A DNA stretch of 35,385 nucleotides from positions 1-35,385 of the forward strand of contig NZ_LIPQ01000133.1 in assembly GCF_001418135.1 (NCBI RefSeq), in the 5' to 3' direction. Positions 24,293-32,503 of this stretch are shown here, one piece after another. The translations under genes were made by a program, and so were the position numbers. The notes under the pieces were generated by a model. The model worked only from the letters and a program-made list of their open reading frames with translations. It had not been told where the DNA came from and ran no database searches. Origin of the DNA: Streptomyces aureus. GTDB taxonomy: Bacteria; Actinomycetota; Actinomycetes; Streptomycetales; Streptomycetaceae. Position 1 is the stretch's first letter, and each line of letters opens with the position of its first letter.

Positions 24293-25258
24293 GTGCCGAA
24301 ACTGTCCGTCGTCGTACCGTTCCACAATGTCGGAGCCTATGCGCCCGACACTCTGCGCAGTCTCGCGAACAACGCGGATCCGGAATTCGAGTTCCTGCTG
24401 ATCGACGACTGCTCGACGGACGACACCCCGGAGATCCTCGACCGCTGGCGCGACCGGCTTCCGAACGCCACCGTCATCCGGCACGAGACGAACAGCGGTG
24501 TCGCCCAGGCGCGCAACACGGGAATCGACGCCGCGCGCGGGGAGTACATCACCTTCCTCGACGGCGACGACTGGTACGCGCCCGGCCACCTGAAGGCCAT
24601 GGTGACCGGAATCGAGCGGCTGGACTGCGACTTCGCCCGCACCGACCACGTCCTCTCGGAAGGCCGGAAGCGGAACATCCGCTATGCCCCCGCCAAGCGC
24701 CGCGACACTGTGATGGACCCCCGCGACGGAATCTCGCCGGCCAGCATGGTGACGATGGTGGACTATCCCTTCGTCCCTTTCGGCATTTACAGCTCCCGTC
24801 TCTTCCAGAACGGCGAATCCCGTTTCGAGACGTCCCTGCGAACGGCCGAGGACCGCCTCTGGGTCTGGCGCCTCCACCTCGCGGCGCGCACCTTCGCGGC
24901 GCTTTCCCTGCACGGTGTCTTCTACCGCCGGGGCGTCACCACCTCGCTCACCCAGATCACCGACAACCGGCAGCTGGACTTCATTCCGTCGTACGACACC
25001 CTGCTCGCCGACGTCTCCCGTGACGCGGAGGCGGACCGGTTCCTCCCGAAGGCGGTCCGCACCTACTGCGCGATGATCGCCTTCCACATGGGCAAGGTCG
25101 GCACGTACGAGCCCGCCGTCGCCGAGCGGCTCCGCGTCGACGTGCGCGACGCGCTGCACCGGATGCCGCAGCAGGTCCTCGAAGAGACCCTCTCCACCAT
25201 GGACACCCCCCGCAGCACCCTCCTCCGGAGCCTGCGCGACACCGTAAGGACCGCCTGA
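24293..25258 (+). CDS. Family 2 glycosyltransferase
   Basis: A GT-A fold inverting transferase of 321 residues that uses a nucleotide sugar. It starts directly with the family pattern KLSVVVPFHNV, then LLIDDCSTDDT (nucleotide-binding Asp38/39) and ITFLDGDDWY at 86-95, which holds the DxD-type metal site. TAEDRLWVWRLH in the middle contains the likely catalytic acidic residues (ED). GTG 24293 is chosen because GGGGA lies 6 nt upstream and the protein then begins at the first beta strand. The frame is open further upstream but encodes no conserved sequence. The next gene starts 3 nt after its stop, so the two form an operon. Such GT2 proteins next to polysialyltransferase-like genes often build capsule or teichoic-acid-like polymers. 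Confidence 0.9.
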   Translation: MPKLSVVVPFHNVGAYAPDTLRSLANNADPEFEFLLIDDCSTDDTPEILDRWRDRLPNATVIRHETNSGVAQARNTGIDAARGEYITFLDGDDWYAPGHLKAMVTGIERLDCDFARTDHVLSEGRKRNIRYAPAKRRDTVMDPRDGISPASMVTMVDYPFVPFGIYSSRLFQNGESRFETSLRTAEDRLWVWRLHLAARTFAALSLHGVFYRRGVTTSLTQITDNRQLDFIPSYDTLLADVSRDAEADRFLPKAVRTYCAMIAFHMGKVGTYEPAVAERLRVDVRDALHRMPQQVLEETLSTMDTPRSTLLRSLRDTVRTA

Positions 25259-25261
25259 CCC

Positions 25262-26653
25262 ATGGCCCCCGCCCCCGCCGCCGACAAGGCACCGGCGCTC
25301 GACCCGGCCACCGACGGCCGCCCGGTCCAGATCTTCCAGGTGTCCACCCTGTACGGCGCCGCCACCCTCGCGGCCTCGCTCGACTCCGGCCAGTTCGGCC
25401 CCCGTGAGGACCACCGCCGGCTCCTGCTGATCTCGCGCAACGCCGAGATCCCGGAGACCGCGCCGCGCATGGAGACGATGACCGGCTACGAGCGGATCGC
25501 CGGCCGTTTCGACGAGGTCCTCGACTGGAACGAGACGATCCACCCGTACCACCCCGCCGCCTGGGCCCCCCGCCCCGAGGACGCCCCGCTCTGGCAGCGC
25601 GTGATGCGCACCGCGTGGGACCTGGGCACCGCCCCGGTGGAGCTGATCGTGGAGTCCATCCAGGTCAATCCCGCCAAGGCGCTGGCCGGCTGCTTCCCCG
25701 AGAGCGCCGTCCACGTCTACGCGGACGGCCTCATGAGCTACGGCCCGACCCGCAACGACCTCGCGCAGTCCATCGCCTGCCGCATCCGGCGCGTCCTCCA
25801 CCTCGACCTGGTGCCGGGCCTGCGCCCCCTCCTCCTGAGCGAGTACGGCGTGGAGCCGGAGCTCGTCCCCGACGACGCCTTCCGCGCGGTCCTCGCCGAG
25901 ATCGCCGAGGAGGCGGCCGACCACCCCGAGATCGTCCGGGCGGCCGCCGCAGAGCCCACCGCCCTGATGCTCGGCCAGTACCTCGCCGCCCTCAACCTCC
26001 TCACCGCCGAGGAGGAGGAAGAGCTGCACGTACGGATGCTCCGCGGCGTCACGGCCGCCGGACACCGCTCGGTGGTCTTCAAACCTCACCCGTCCGCGCC
26101 CGCCCACTACTCCAGGGCGCTCCAGGAGGAGGCGGACCGGTCCGGCGTACGGCTCACCGTCCTCGACGGACCGCTGCTCGCCGAGACCTTCTACGAGCGG
26201 TGCAGGCCCCGGCTCGTCGTCGGCTGCTTCTCGACCGCGATGTTCACCGCCGCCGTCTACTACGGCGTCCCCATCGCGCGCGTGGGCACGGTCGAGGTCC
26301 TCGAACGGCTCACCCCCTTCGAGAACAGCAACCGGATCCCGCTCACCGTCGTCGACCACCTGGTCGCCGACCTGGAGCAGGGCGAGGAGCCCGCGGTCCC
26401 CGGAGCGGCACCGGACTCGCTCACCCCGCTCGTCCGCGCCGTCGGCTACTGCATGCGGCACAAGAGCCACCCGGGGATGCGCGAGGAGGCCACCCTCTTC
26501 CTCGCCGAGCACCACGGCGACCCGGGGATCGCGCACCACTTCGACGGCGAGCGGCTGACCCGGCTCGGTCTGCCGGGCGGCACGGAGACGCCGACGCGGA
26601 GGGGCGGCATGCGGTCACTCCGCCGGACTCTCGCACGGTCCCGACGGAGCTGA
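25262..26653 (+). CDS. Polysialyltransferase-like (alpha-2,8-polyST family) glycosyltransferase
   Basis: A 463-residue protein resembling the bacterial polysialyltransferase family, a GT-B-like group. Motifs include QIFQVSTLYGAATLAASLD near residue 22, the KPHPS box at 274-278 and a C-terminal GCFSTAMFTA segment from 321; the last two are the nucleotide-sugar binding signatures of sialyl- and CDP-polymer transferases. It is co-translated with the GT2 gene (3-nt gap). No sialic acid biosynthesis genes (neuABC-like) are in the window, so the transferred unit may be another acidic sugar. The C-terminal 25 residues are Arg-rich and may contact the membrane. It probably extends a cell-surface polymer together with its two neighbours. 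Confidence 0.8.
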   Translation: MAPAPAADKAPALDPATDGRPVQIFQVSTLYGAATLAASLDSGQFGPREDHRRLLLISRNAEIPETAPRMETMTGYERIAGRFDEVLDWNETIHPYHPAAWAPRPEDAPLWQRVMRTAWDLGTAPVELIVESIQVNPAKALAGCFPESAVHVYADGLMSYGPTRNDLAQSIACRIRRVLHLDLVPGLRPLLLSEYGVEPELVPDDAFRAVLAEIAEEAADHPEIVRAAAAEPTALMLGQYLAALNLLTAEEEEELHVRMLRGVTAAGHRSVVFKPHPSAPAHYSRALQEEADRSGVRLTVLDGPLLAETFYERCRPRLVVGCFSTAMFTAAVYYGVPIARVGTVEVLERLTPFENSNRIPLTVVDHLVADLEQGEEPAVPGAAPDSLTPLVRAVGYCMRHKSHPGMREEATLFLAEHHGDPGIAHHFDGERLTRLGLPGGTETPTRRGGMRSLRRTLARSRRS

Positions 26654-26730
26654 ACCGGTCAGGCCCTGACGGGGCTGGACCGGCCGACCCGGTCCCGACG
26701 GGGCTGAACGGCCGGTAGGCCGGTACACCG
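26654..26730. repeat. Short GC-rich imperfect repeats in intergenic DNA
   Basis: A unit like CCCGACGGGGCTGAACCGG occurs about three times in imperfect form between the polysialyltransferase-like gene and the convergent VOC gene, starting inside the last codons of the former. It may fold as a terminator for either gene. No coding potential is seen here. Confidence 0.5.
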
Positions 26731-26773
26731 GCTCGGGCCACCGGGCAGCCGTGCGGGCGGCGGCCTCCCCGGA

Positions 26774-27547
26774 TCACCTGGCGGGGGACTTGACGAGGGT
26801 GAAGACCGCGCCCTCCGGGTCCGCCACCAGGGCTGACCGCCCCGCCGTGGCGTCGCGCGGCGGCCGCAGCACATGGCCGCCGAGCTGCAGGACGAGCCGG
26901 GCGGCCGCGTCCGTGTCGGCGACCTCGAAGTACGTCATCCAGTGCGGGCCCCGGTCCCGGGGCAGCGCGTTGCCGACGCCGTGCAGCGAGGCCACCGGGA
27001 GTCCGTCCACCAGGAGCGTGGTGTAGTCGTGGTCGGCGGACACGACCGGCTCCGTCTCGAAGCCGAAGACCGTCCCGTAGAACTTCCCGACCGAGGACGT
27101 CTCGTACGTGAGGAGCTCGTTCCACACGGGGGTCCCGGGCGGTCCCGCCGTCGCCGTGCCGTGGTGCGCCTCCGCCTGCCAGACGCCGAAGACCGCGCCC
27201 ACCGGGTCGGAGCAGACCGCCATCCGGCCGGCCTCACCCGCGTCCAGCGGGCCCACGGCCACGGTGCCGCCGCAGCAGCGGATGCTCTCGGCGGTCTCGT
27301 CGGCGTCGTCCGTGGCCAGATAGGGGGTCCACGCGATCGGCAGATGCCGGTCGGGCGGCAGCTGGCCGATGCCCGCCACCTCCTTGCCGTCGAGCAGCGC
27401 GCGCACGTACGGGCCGAGATGCTGTGGACCGGGTTCGAACTCCCAGTCGAAGAGTGCGTTGTAGAACTCCTGCGTGGCCTCAATGCCGTGCACCATCAAG
27501 CTCACCCAGCAGGGTGTGCCGGGTGTGCGCCGAGTCGCCTCGGTCAT
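26774..27547 (-). CDS. VOC (glyoxalase/dioxygenase superfamily) protein, Cfp30B-like
   Basis: A 257-residue protein made of two VOC domains: about 8-127 (GTPCWVSLMV ... SDPVGAVFGVWQAE) and 136-257 (GTPVWNELLT ... ADPEGAVFTLVKSP). The order and wording match the mycobacterial Cfp30B/Rv0577 group as I remember it. VOC proteins bind a metal or a small molecule and include glyoxalases and antibiotic-binding proteins; the substrate here is unknown. The start is ATG 27547, with a purine-rich GGAGAG upstream. It is divergent from the rhodanese gene across 171 bp that should contain both promoters. Confidence 0.87.
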   Translation of the reverse strand: MTEATRRTPGTPCWVSLMVHGIEATQEFYNALFDWEFEPGPQHLGPYVRALLDGKEVAGIGQLPPDRHLPIAWTPYLATDDADETAESIRCCGGTVAVGPLDAGEAGRMAVCSDPVGAVFGVWQAEAHHGTATAGPPGTPVWNELLTYETSSVGKFYGTVFGFETEPVVSADHDYTTLLVDGLPVASLHGVGNALPRDRGPHWMTYFEVADTDAAARLVLQLGGHVLRPPRDATAGRSALVADPEGAVFTLVKSPAR

Positions 27548-27718
27548 CGTGACTCTCTCCTCGGACCGTCGTCGTGCCCGTGCCCCCGTCCGATGGTGTC
27601 ACCGACGGGGCCGTGGCGCGCCCCGGTCGCACCAAAGAGTGGCGATCCCGCTGCGACGACGCGGGGAGGACGCCGGGTTCGTCCCCCGCGGCAGCGCGGC
27701 TGCGCGAGGATGGCACCC

Positions 27719-28546
27719 ATGAACCCCATCATCGTCGTAAGCGAACTGCTGAGCGAGTCGGCCGGGGCCCGGCCGCCGGTTCTCCTGGACGTCCGCTGGA
27801 CGCTGGGCGGCCCGCCCGGACGTCCGGCGTACGAGGCCGGACACCTTCCCGGCGCGGTCTACGTCGACCTGGACACGGAACTCGCGGGCCCGCCCGGCGA
27901 CGGCGGACGCCACCCGCTGCCCGACCCGGAGGCCTTCGGGGCCGCGATGCGCCGGGCGGGCGTCTCCGCGGACACCCCGGTCGTGGTCTACGACGGCGGC
28001 CTCGGCTGGGCCGCGGCCCGCGCCTGGTGGCTGCTCCGCTGGGCCGGCCACCCGGACGTCAGGGTCCTGGACGGCGGCCTCGCGGCCTGGACGGGGGAGC
28101 TCACGGAGAAGGTGCCCACGCCGGAGCCGGGCGACTTCCGGCCGGAGCCGGGCGCGCTCGGGCTGCTCGACGCCGACGCGGCGGCGGCGTTCGCCCGCTC
28201 GGGGCTGCTCCTGGACGCGCGGGCCGCCGAGCGCTACCGCGGGGACGTGGAGCCGATCGACCGGGTCGGCGGGCACATCCCGGGCGCGGTCTCGGCCCCG
28301 ACGACGGAGAACGTGGACGCGGAGGGCCGCTTCCTGGGCGCCGACACCCTGCGGGACCGTTTCGCCTCGCTCGGTGCCGCCGGGGGGACCCCGGTCGCGG
28401 TCTACTGCGGCTCGGGAGTCTCCGGGGCGCACGAGGTCCTCGCCCTGGAGATCGCGGGCATCCCCGCCGCGCTCTACGCGGGCTCGTGGTCGGAGTGGTC
28501 CGCCGATCCCGCCCGTCCGGTGGCCACGGGCCCGGACCCGCAGTAG
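27719..28546 (+). CDS. Two-domain sulfurtransferase (rhodanese, SseA type)
   Basis: Transfers sulfane sulfur from thiosulfate or 3-mercaptopyruvate to a thiol or cyanide acceptor; 275 residues, presumably cytoplasmic. Two rhodanese domains are seen. The N-terminal one (about 8-125) has VVVYDGGLGWAAARAWW with Asp in place of the catalytic Cys, as usual. The C-terminal one (about 148-270) has the active loop VYCGSGVSG with Cys230. ATG 27719 is chosen over ATG 27710 because GAGG lies 9 nt before the former and no ribosome site precedes the latter. A strong hairpin at 28679-28717 separates it from the convergent sepH gene. Confidence 0.93.
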   Translation: MNPIIVVSELLSESAGARPPVLLDVRWTLGGPPGRPAYEAGHLPGAVYVDLDTELAGPPGDGGRHPLPDPEAFGAAMRRAGVSADTPVVVYDGGLGWAAARAWWLLRWAGHPDVRVLDGGLAAWTGELTEKVPTPEPGDFRPEPGALGLLDADAAAAFARSGLLLDARAAERYRGDVEPIDRVGGHIPGAVSAPTTENVDAEGRFLGADTLRDRFASLGAAGGTPVAVYCGSGVSGAHEVLALEIAGIPAALYAGSWSEWSADPARPVATGPDPQ

Positions 28547-28558
28547 ACCTCCACAGCA

Positions 28559-28665
28559 CGGAACCCGCGGCCTCCGTAACGCCGGACCCGCGGCAGTGCT
28601 CCGTACCGCGGTGGTACTCCGCACCTGGAACCCGCGGTAGTGCTCCGCACCCGGAACCCGCAGGG
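28559..28665. repeat. About four imperfect copies of a 26-bp unit after the rhodanese gene
   Basis: The core GGAACCCGCGGTAGTGCTCCGCACC recurs with changes four times between the rhodanese stop and the terminator hairpin. It is noncoding and may be a decayed tandem array. Confidence 0.6.
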
Positions 28666-28678
28666 GTCCCCCGCACGC

Positions 28679-28717
28679 GGAGGAGGGCCCGCGCCGGTCC
28701 GGCGCGGGCCCTCCTCC
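28679..28717. terminator. Bidirectional hairpin between convergent genes
   Basis: A perfect 17-bp GC-rich stem (28679-28695 with 28701-28717) has a GGTCC loop. It lies 17 nt beyond the sepH stop and follows the rhodanese repeats, so it can stop transcription from both sides. Confidence 0.85.
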
Positions 28718-28733
28718 CGTACGGCCGCAGCCG

Positions 28734-29768
28734 TCAGTCCTGCTTCTTCCTGCGGGTGCCGAAGACGATCTCGTCCCAGCTCGGCACCGCCGCGCGGCGG
28801 CCCGGTCGGACGCCGTCCGCCTCGGCCTGGCGGTCGGTGGTGCCGGTGAGGCGGTCCCGGTGGCCCGAGACCGCGCGGGGCATGAGGACATCGGCGTACG
28901 CGGAACCGGCACCCGCCGAAGCGGCCGGGGCCGGCGGCTCCTCCGCCTCGGCCTCCTCCGCGGGCTCCGTGTCCGGGGGCTCGGGCACGACCATGTCGCC
29001 GCGGAAGCTCGGCACGGCCTCCAGGAGGCTCGTCAGGGAGTCCCGCTCCTCCTCCGGCTCGGCGGACGCGGACGCCCGCTCCAGCTGGCGGTGGTCGAGC
29101 TGACGGTCCAGGGCGCGGTCCAGCGGCCTGTCCCGGGGCAGCCGGGCGATGCGCGGGACGAACGGGAAGCTCGGCTCCGGCGCGGCGGCGATCGTGTCGT
29201 CCGTCTCGCCGATCAGGGCACGGGCCTCGTCGTCCACGGCCTGGACGAGCCGCCGGGGCGGGTCGTACGTCCAGCTGGCCGTGTGGACCTCGCCGGCGAC
29301 GCGGTAGACGAGCAGCACCTCCCAGGTGCCGTCGTCGCGGCGCCAGGAGTCCCACTGCACGGTGTCCTTCTCGGCGCCGCGCAGCAGCAGCCGCTCCTGG
29401 ACCGCCTCGCCGAGCTGGGGGCCGCTGTTCTCACCGGGCCTGCGGACCGGGGTCTTGCGGGCACGCTCCGCCATGAAGGCGCGCTCGGCGAGCACGGGGC
29501 CCTCGAACCGGCGCACGCGGTCGACGGGGATCCCGGCCATTTGGGCGACCTCCTCCGCGGAGGCACCGGCTCGTATCCGTGCCTGGATGTCGCGGGGGCG
29601 GAGGTGGCTCTCCACCTCGATCTCGATCTGGCCGAGGCGCGCGCGGTCGTTGCGCACGGCGGCGCGAAGCCGCTCGTCGATCGGAAGTGTGTACTCCGTG
29701 CTGTCAGCAGCCTTCAGCACCAGTCGTGTGCCGTCGTTGGAGACGGCCACGACACGCAGTTCGGGCAT
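28734..29768 (-). CDS. sepH: SepH, FtsZ-associated septation protein (DUF3071)
   Basis: An actinobacterial cell-division protein known to bind FtsZ and promote filament assembly at division sites; 344 residues. The DUF3071 N-terminal domain begins MPELRVVAVSNDGTRLVLK and contains a helix-turn-helix-like segment (IQARIRAGASAEEVAQMAGI, about 58-77), then FEGPVLAERAFMAERA. The domain continues to about 170 with WEVLLVYRVAGEVHTASWTYDP. A long acidic and Pro/Ala-rich linker follows, and a conserved basic end, VPSWDEIVFGTRRKKQD. ATG 29768 has GGGAGG 5 nt upstream. As expected for Streptomyces chromosomes, it sits close to a sulfurtransferase gene and the ferrochelatase region, which marks this part as conserved genome rather than cluster. 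Confidence 0.95.
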   Translation of the reverse strand: MPELRVVAVSNDGTRLVLKAADSTEYTLPIDERLRAAVRNDRARLGQIEIEVESHLRPRDIQARIRAGASAEEVAQMAGIPVDRVRRFEGPVLAERAFMAERARKTPVRRPGENSGPQLGEAVQERLLLRGAEKDTVQWDSWRRDDGTWEVLLVYRVAGEVHTASWTYDPPRRLVQAVDDEARALIGETDDTIAAAPEPSFPFVPRIARLPRDRPLDRALDRQLDHRQLERASASAEPEEERDSLTSLLEAVPSFRGDMVVPEPPDTEPAEEAEAEEPPAPAASAGAGSAYADVLMPRAVSGHRDRLTGTTDRQAEADGVRPGRRAAVPSWDEIVFGTRRKKQD

Positions 29769-30232
29769 GGGGACCTCCCGGGTGGTGCCTGCCGACGTCA
29801 CGTGCGTCGCTGCTTCCGCTAGTCGAGTGTGGCCTGCCCGGGTGCAGCCTGCCACTACCTTGCCGAGTTGCCCGGCGTGTCGGGCGTGGACCCTGGAACG
29901 CCGTTATGACACGGTTACCCGTTGGCTACCCGGAGTGACAGGCGGTCACTCTGTGCAGTCGGTTCCCGTGCGATGCCGCGGCGCCGCCGGTCGAGCGCCG
30001 TGTCCGGCCCCCTCCCCTTGATCCCGGGCACCCGTGAAGGCGTCCGGACCCAGGGTTCGTCAATGTACTCCATTCGGGCCACCTGGGTGGACCGGCGCGC
30101 CGCCCAACTTCTCGGGCGGTACGGGAGTTGAGTCTCCGCGATCTTCCCCCTTACGTGTCGCTCTTCACAGAAAGAGCAGAAACGGAACTATTCCCTTCGC
30201 CCATTTGTCCCTTCTGGGTGCAAGGCGAACGG
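29769..30232. other. 464-bp intergenic region between divergent genes, with an inverted repeat
   Basis: No gene is evident. GAGTGAC (29933-29939) and GTCACTC (29945-29951) form a 7-bp inverted repeat with a 5-bp centre, a possible operator. Nearby TTATGACACGGTTACCC (from 29904) is relatively AT-rich and could be part of the sepH promoter. The stretch 30128-30232 is open in frame with the next gene but looks like leader sequence. Confidence 0.5.
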
Positions 30233-31159
30233 ATGAGCCGTCAGGGGCTGGATCAGGGGTTGGAGATGCGTCACAGGCCGGATACCGACACGGACGAGCG
30301 GGAGGAGACGGAAAGCGGGAGGAGAAGGATCGACCTGAGTGTGGCTCAGGTCTCGGGCAGCGCCCTGGCCGCGGTCATCGCCGCCAAACTCGCCTCCACC
30401 CTCGGCGTGTACGGCACCATCCTCGGCGCCGGTGTGATCAGTGTCATCGCCACCTGCGGCGGTCCGCTCTTCCAGCACCTGTTCCGGCGCACCGGAGAGC
30501 AGGTCCGCGACGCGACGGTCGCGCACAAGCCGAAGGCCCGTAAGGTGCCGCTCGCGCCAGGGCCGCGGGACGACCGCACCCTGACGCCGGGAACGTTCCG
30601 GGCACCCGCCCCGTACGCCGAGGAGCTCGACGAGGAGTTCGGCACGGCGACCACGCACGGCACCCGGGTCCGCGGCTGGAAGCGCCCGGCGATCGCCGCC
30701 GCGCTCGTCTTCGGCGTCACCATGGGCGGCATCACCACCTACGAACTCGTCTCGGGCCAGGACTTCAGCGGCAAGCAGGGCACCACCACGTTCGGATCCG
30801 TCGTCCGAGGCGATGGCGGTTCGGGCCGGGAGGCACCCCCGGCCGGGGACGAGGACCGCTCGACCACGCCCTCCGGATCCGCCGACGGCACCGATCGGCC
30901 GGACGACGGCGCCGGCAGCCCCTCGACGGACGCCACCCCGACCCCGGGCGACCGGGGGGACGAACAGGACGGCACCGCGACCGCCTCACCCGAGCCGACG
31001 CCCTCCGACCCGGCCGGCGGCGAGCCGACACCCACCCCGACGCCCACGGCTCCGACGACGGAACCGACCACTCCGACCCAGGACCCGACCACCGGGACGG
31101 TCACGCCGGAGACCCCGTCGGCCCCGACCCCGGCGGGTGCCGGGGCGGGAGCCGAGTGA
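30233..31159 (+). CDS. Membrane protein with Pro/Thr-rich extracytoplasmic tail, function unknown
   Basis: A 308-residue protein. After a charged N-terminus (about 35 residues) an amphipathic-to-hydrophobic stretch rich in Ala/Gly/Val (SGSALAAVIAAKLASTLGVY and on, about 41-75) resembles a re-entrant or membrane hairpin. It is followed by a basic loop and a single clear transmembrane helix (PAIAAALVFGVTMGGITTYELV, about 145-166). The rest is a long Thr/Pro/Ser/Asp/Glu tail with PTPTP repeats, probably outside the cell and disordered, perhaps wall-spanning or O-glycosylated. ATG 30233 has AAGGCG upstream; an earlier in-frame start at 30128 is possible. It ends 3 nt from the convergent oxidase gene. 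I do not recognise a functional family. Confidence 0.8.
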   Translation: MSRQGLDQGLEMRHRPDTDTDEREETESGRRRIDLSVAQVSGSALAAVIAAKLASTLGVYGTILGAGVISVIATCGGPLFQHLFRRTGEQVRDATVAHKPKARKVPLAPGPRDDRTLTPGTFRAPAPYAEELDEEFGTATTHGTRVRGWKRPAIAAALVFGVTMGGITTYELVSGQDFSGKQGTTTFGSVVRGDGGSGREAPPAGDEDRSTTPSGSADGTDRPDDGAGSPSTDATPTPGDRGDEQDGTATASPEPTPSDPAGGEPTPTPTPTAPTTEPTTPTQDPTTGTVTPETPSAPTPAGAGAGAE

Positions 31160-31162
31160 CCG

Positions 31163-32503
31163 TCAGTCGCCCAGGACCCGGCGCAGATGGTCGTTGGCGA
31201 AGAGCCGGTCCGGGTCGAGCCGGTCCCGCAGCGCCGTGAACTCGGCGAAGCGCGGGTAGACCTCGGAGAAGTAGGCGGCGTCGCGGGTGTGGACCTTGCC
31301 CCAGTGGGGGCGGCCCCCGTGCGCCGTCATGATGCGCTCCACCGCCGTGAAGTACGCGCGGTGGGGCGTGCCCTTGTAGAGGTGGACGGCGATGTAGGCG
31401 GTCTCCCGGCCCGAGGCCGTCGACAGCGCGATGTCGTCCGCCGGGGCCGTCCGCACCTCGACGGGGAAGCTCACCTTGAGCGGCGAGCGCTCGACCATCG
31501 CCTTGAGCTCGCGCAGCGCGGCCACAGCCGCCTCACGCGGGAGGGCGTACTCCATCTCCAGGAAGCGCACCCGGCGCGGCGAGGTGAAGACCTTGTACGG
31601 GATGTCGGTGTACGTACGGGCCGACAGGGCCCGGCTGGAGAGCTTGGCGATCGAGGGGATGACCGGCGGCACCGCGCGGCCCAGCGAGCAGGCCACCTGG
31701 AAGAGCCCGTTGGAGAGCAGCTCGTCCTCGATCCAGCCGCTGACCTTTCCGGGCGGGGCCGCCGGGCCGGCGCTGCGGTTGTTGCGCTTGGTGTTGCAGT
31801 TGTTTGTGTGGGGGAACCAGTAGAACTCGAAGTGCTCGTTCTCCGCGTGCAGCGCGTCGAACTCCGAGGTGACCCGGTCGAAGGTCATCGGCTCCTCGCG
31901 CGCGGTGAGCAGGAAGACCGGCTCCACCGCGAAGGTGATCGCGGTGACCACTCCGAGGGCGCCGAGCCCGATCCTGGCGGCCGCGAAGACCTCCGGATTC
32001 TCCTTCTCCGAGCAGGTCATCAGCTCGCCCGAGGCCGTCACCAGCTCCAGCTCGCGGATCTGCGCGGCTATCGAGGCCGAGTCGCGGCCCGTGCCGTGCG
32101 TCCCGGTGGAGGTGGCCCCGGCGACGGTCTGCTCCATGATGTCGCCCATGTTCGTGAGCGACAGGCCCTCCCGGGCCAGCGCCACGTTGAGCCGCTTGAG
32201 CGGGGTGCCCGACTCGACCGTCACGGTCATCGACTCGCGGTCGACGCGCCGGATCCCGGTCAGCAGACCGGGCCGGATCAGGACGCCGTCGGTGGCCGCG
32301 ATCGAGGTGAAGGAGTGGCCGGTGCCGACCGTCTTCACCCGCAGCCCGTCCTCGGCCGCCCGGCGCACCGCCTCGGCGAGCTCCTCGGCCGAGGCCGGGC
32401 TCACCTCCCGCACGGGGCGGGAGGTGACGTTCCCCGCCCAGTTACGCCACGGGCTGTCCGCCGTCCTGGCGCTGCCCGGCCCCGCTGTTGTCGTCCCGCT
32501 CAC
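31163..32503 (-). CDS. FAD-linked oxidase, D-arabinono-1,4-lactone oxidase family
   Basis: A flavoprotein oxidase of 446 residues in the VAO/aldonolactone-oxidase family. The FAD-binding PP-loop is VKTVGTGHSFTS, whose His is the usual covalent flavin attachment residue in this family, and TSTGTHGTGRDSASIAAQI follows. The C-terminal HWGKVHTRD segment is the ALO signature near the active site. Known relatives oxidise aldonolactones or alditols with O2, giving H2O2; mycobacterial and streptomycete members differ in acceptor. GTG 32503 is chosen for the strong GGGAGGGG just upstream; it places the start 62 nt inside the 3' end of the upstream MFS gene. The two genes are thus one transcript and probably translationally linked. 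Confidence 0.92.
   Translation of the reverse strand: MSGTTTAGPGSARTADSPWRNWAGNVTSRPVREVSPASAEELAEAVRRAAEDGLRVKTVGTGHSFTSIAATDGVLIRPGLLTGIRRVDRESMTVTVESGTPLKRLNVALAREGLSLTNMGDIMEQTVAGATSTGTHGTGRDSASIAAQIRELELVTASGELMTCSEKENPEVFAAARIGLGALGVVTAITFAVEPVFLLTAREEPMTFDRVTSEFDALHAENEHFEFYWFPHTNNCNTKRNNRSAGPAAPPGKVSGWIEDELLSNGLFQVACSLGRAVPPVIPSIAKLSSRALSARTYTDIPYKVFTSPRRVRFLEMEYALPREAAVAALRELKAMVERSPLKVSFPVEVRTAPADDIALSTASGRETAYIAVHLYKGTPHRAYFTAVERIMTAHGGRPHWGKVHTRDAAYFSEVYPRFAEFTALRDRLDPDRLFANDHLRRVLGD

Noticed and set aside
29769..30232. tRNA or small RNA gene in the large intergenic gap
   Set aside because: No cloverleaf or T-loop sequence and no hairpin followed by a T-tract was found by eye; only a 7-bp inverted repeat stands out.
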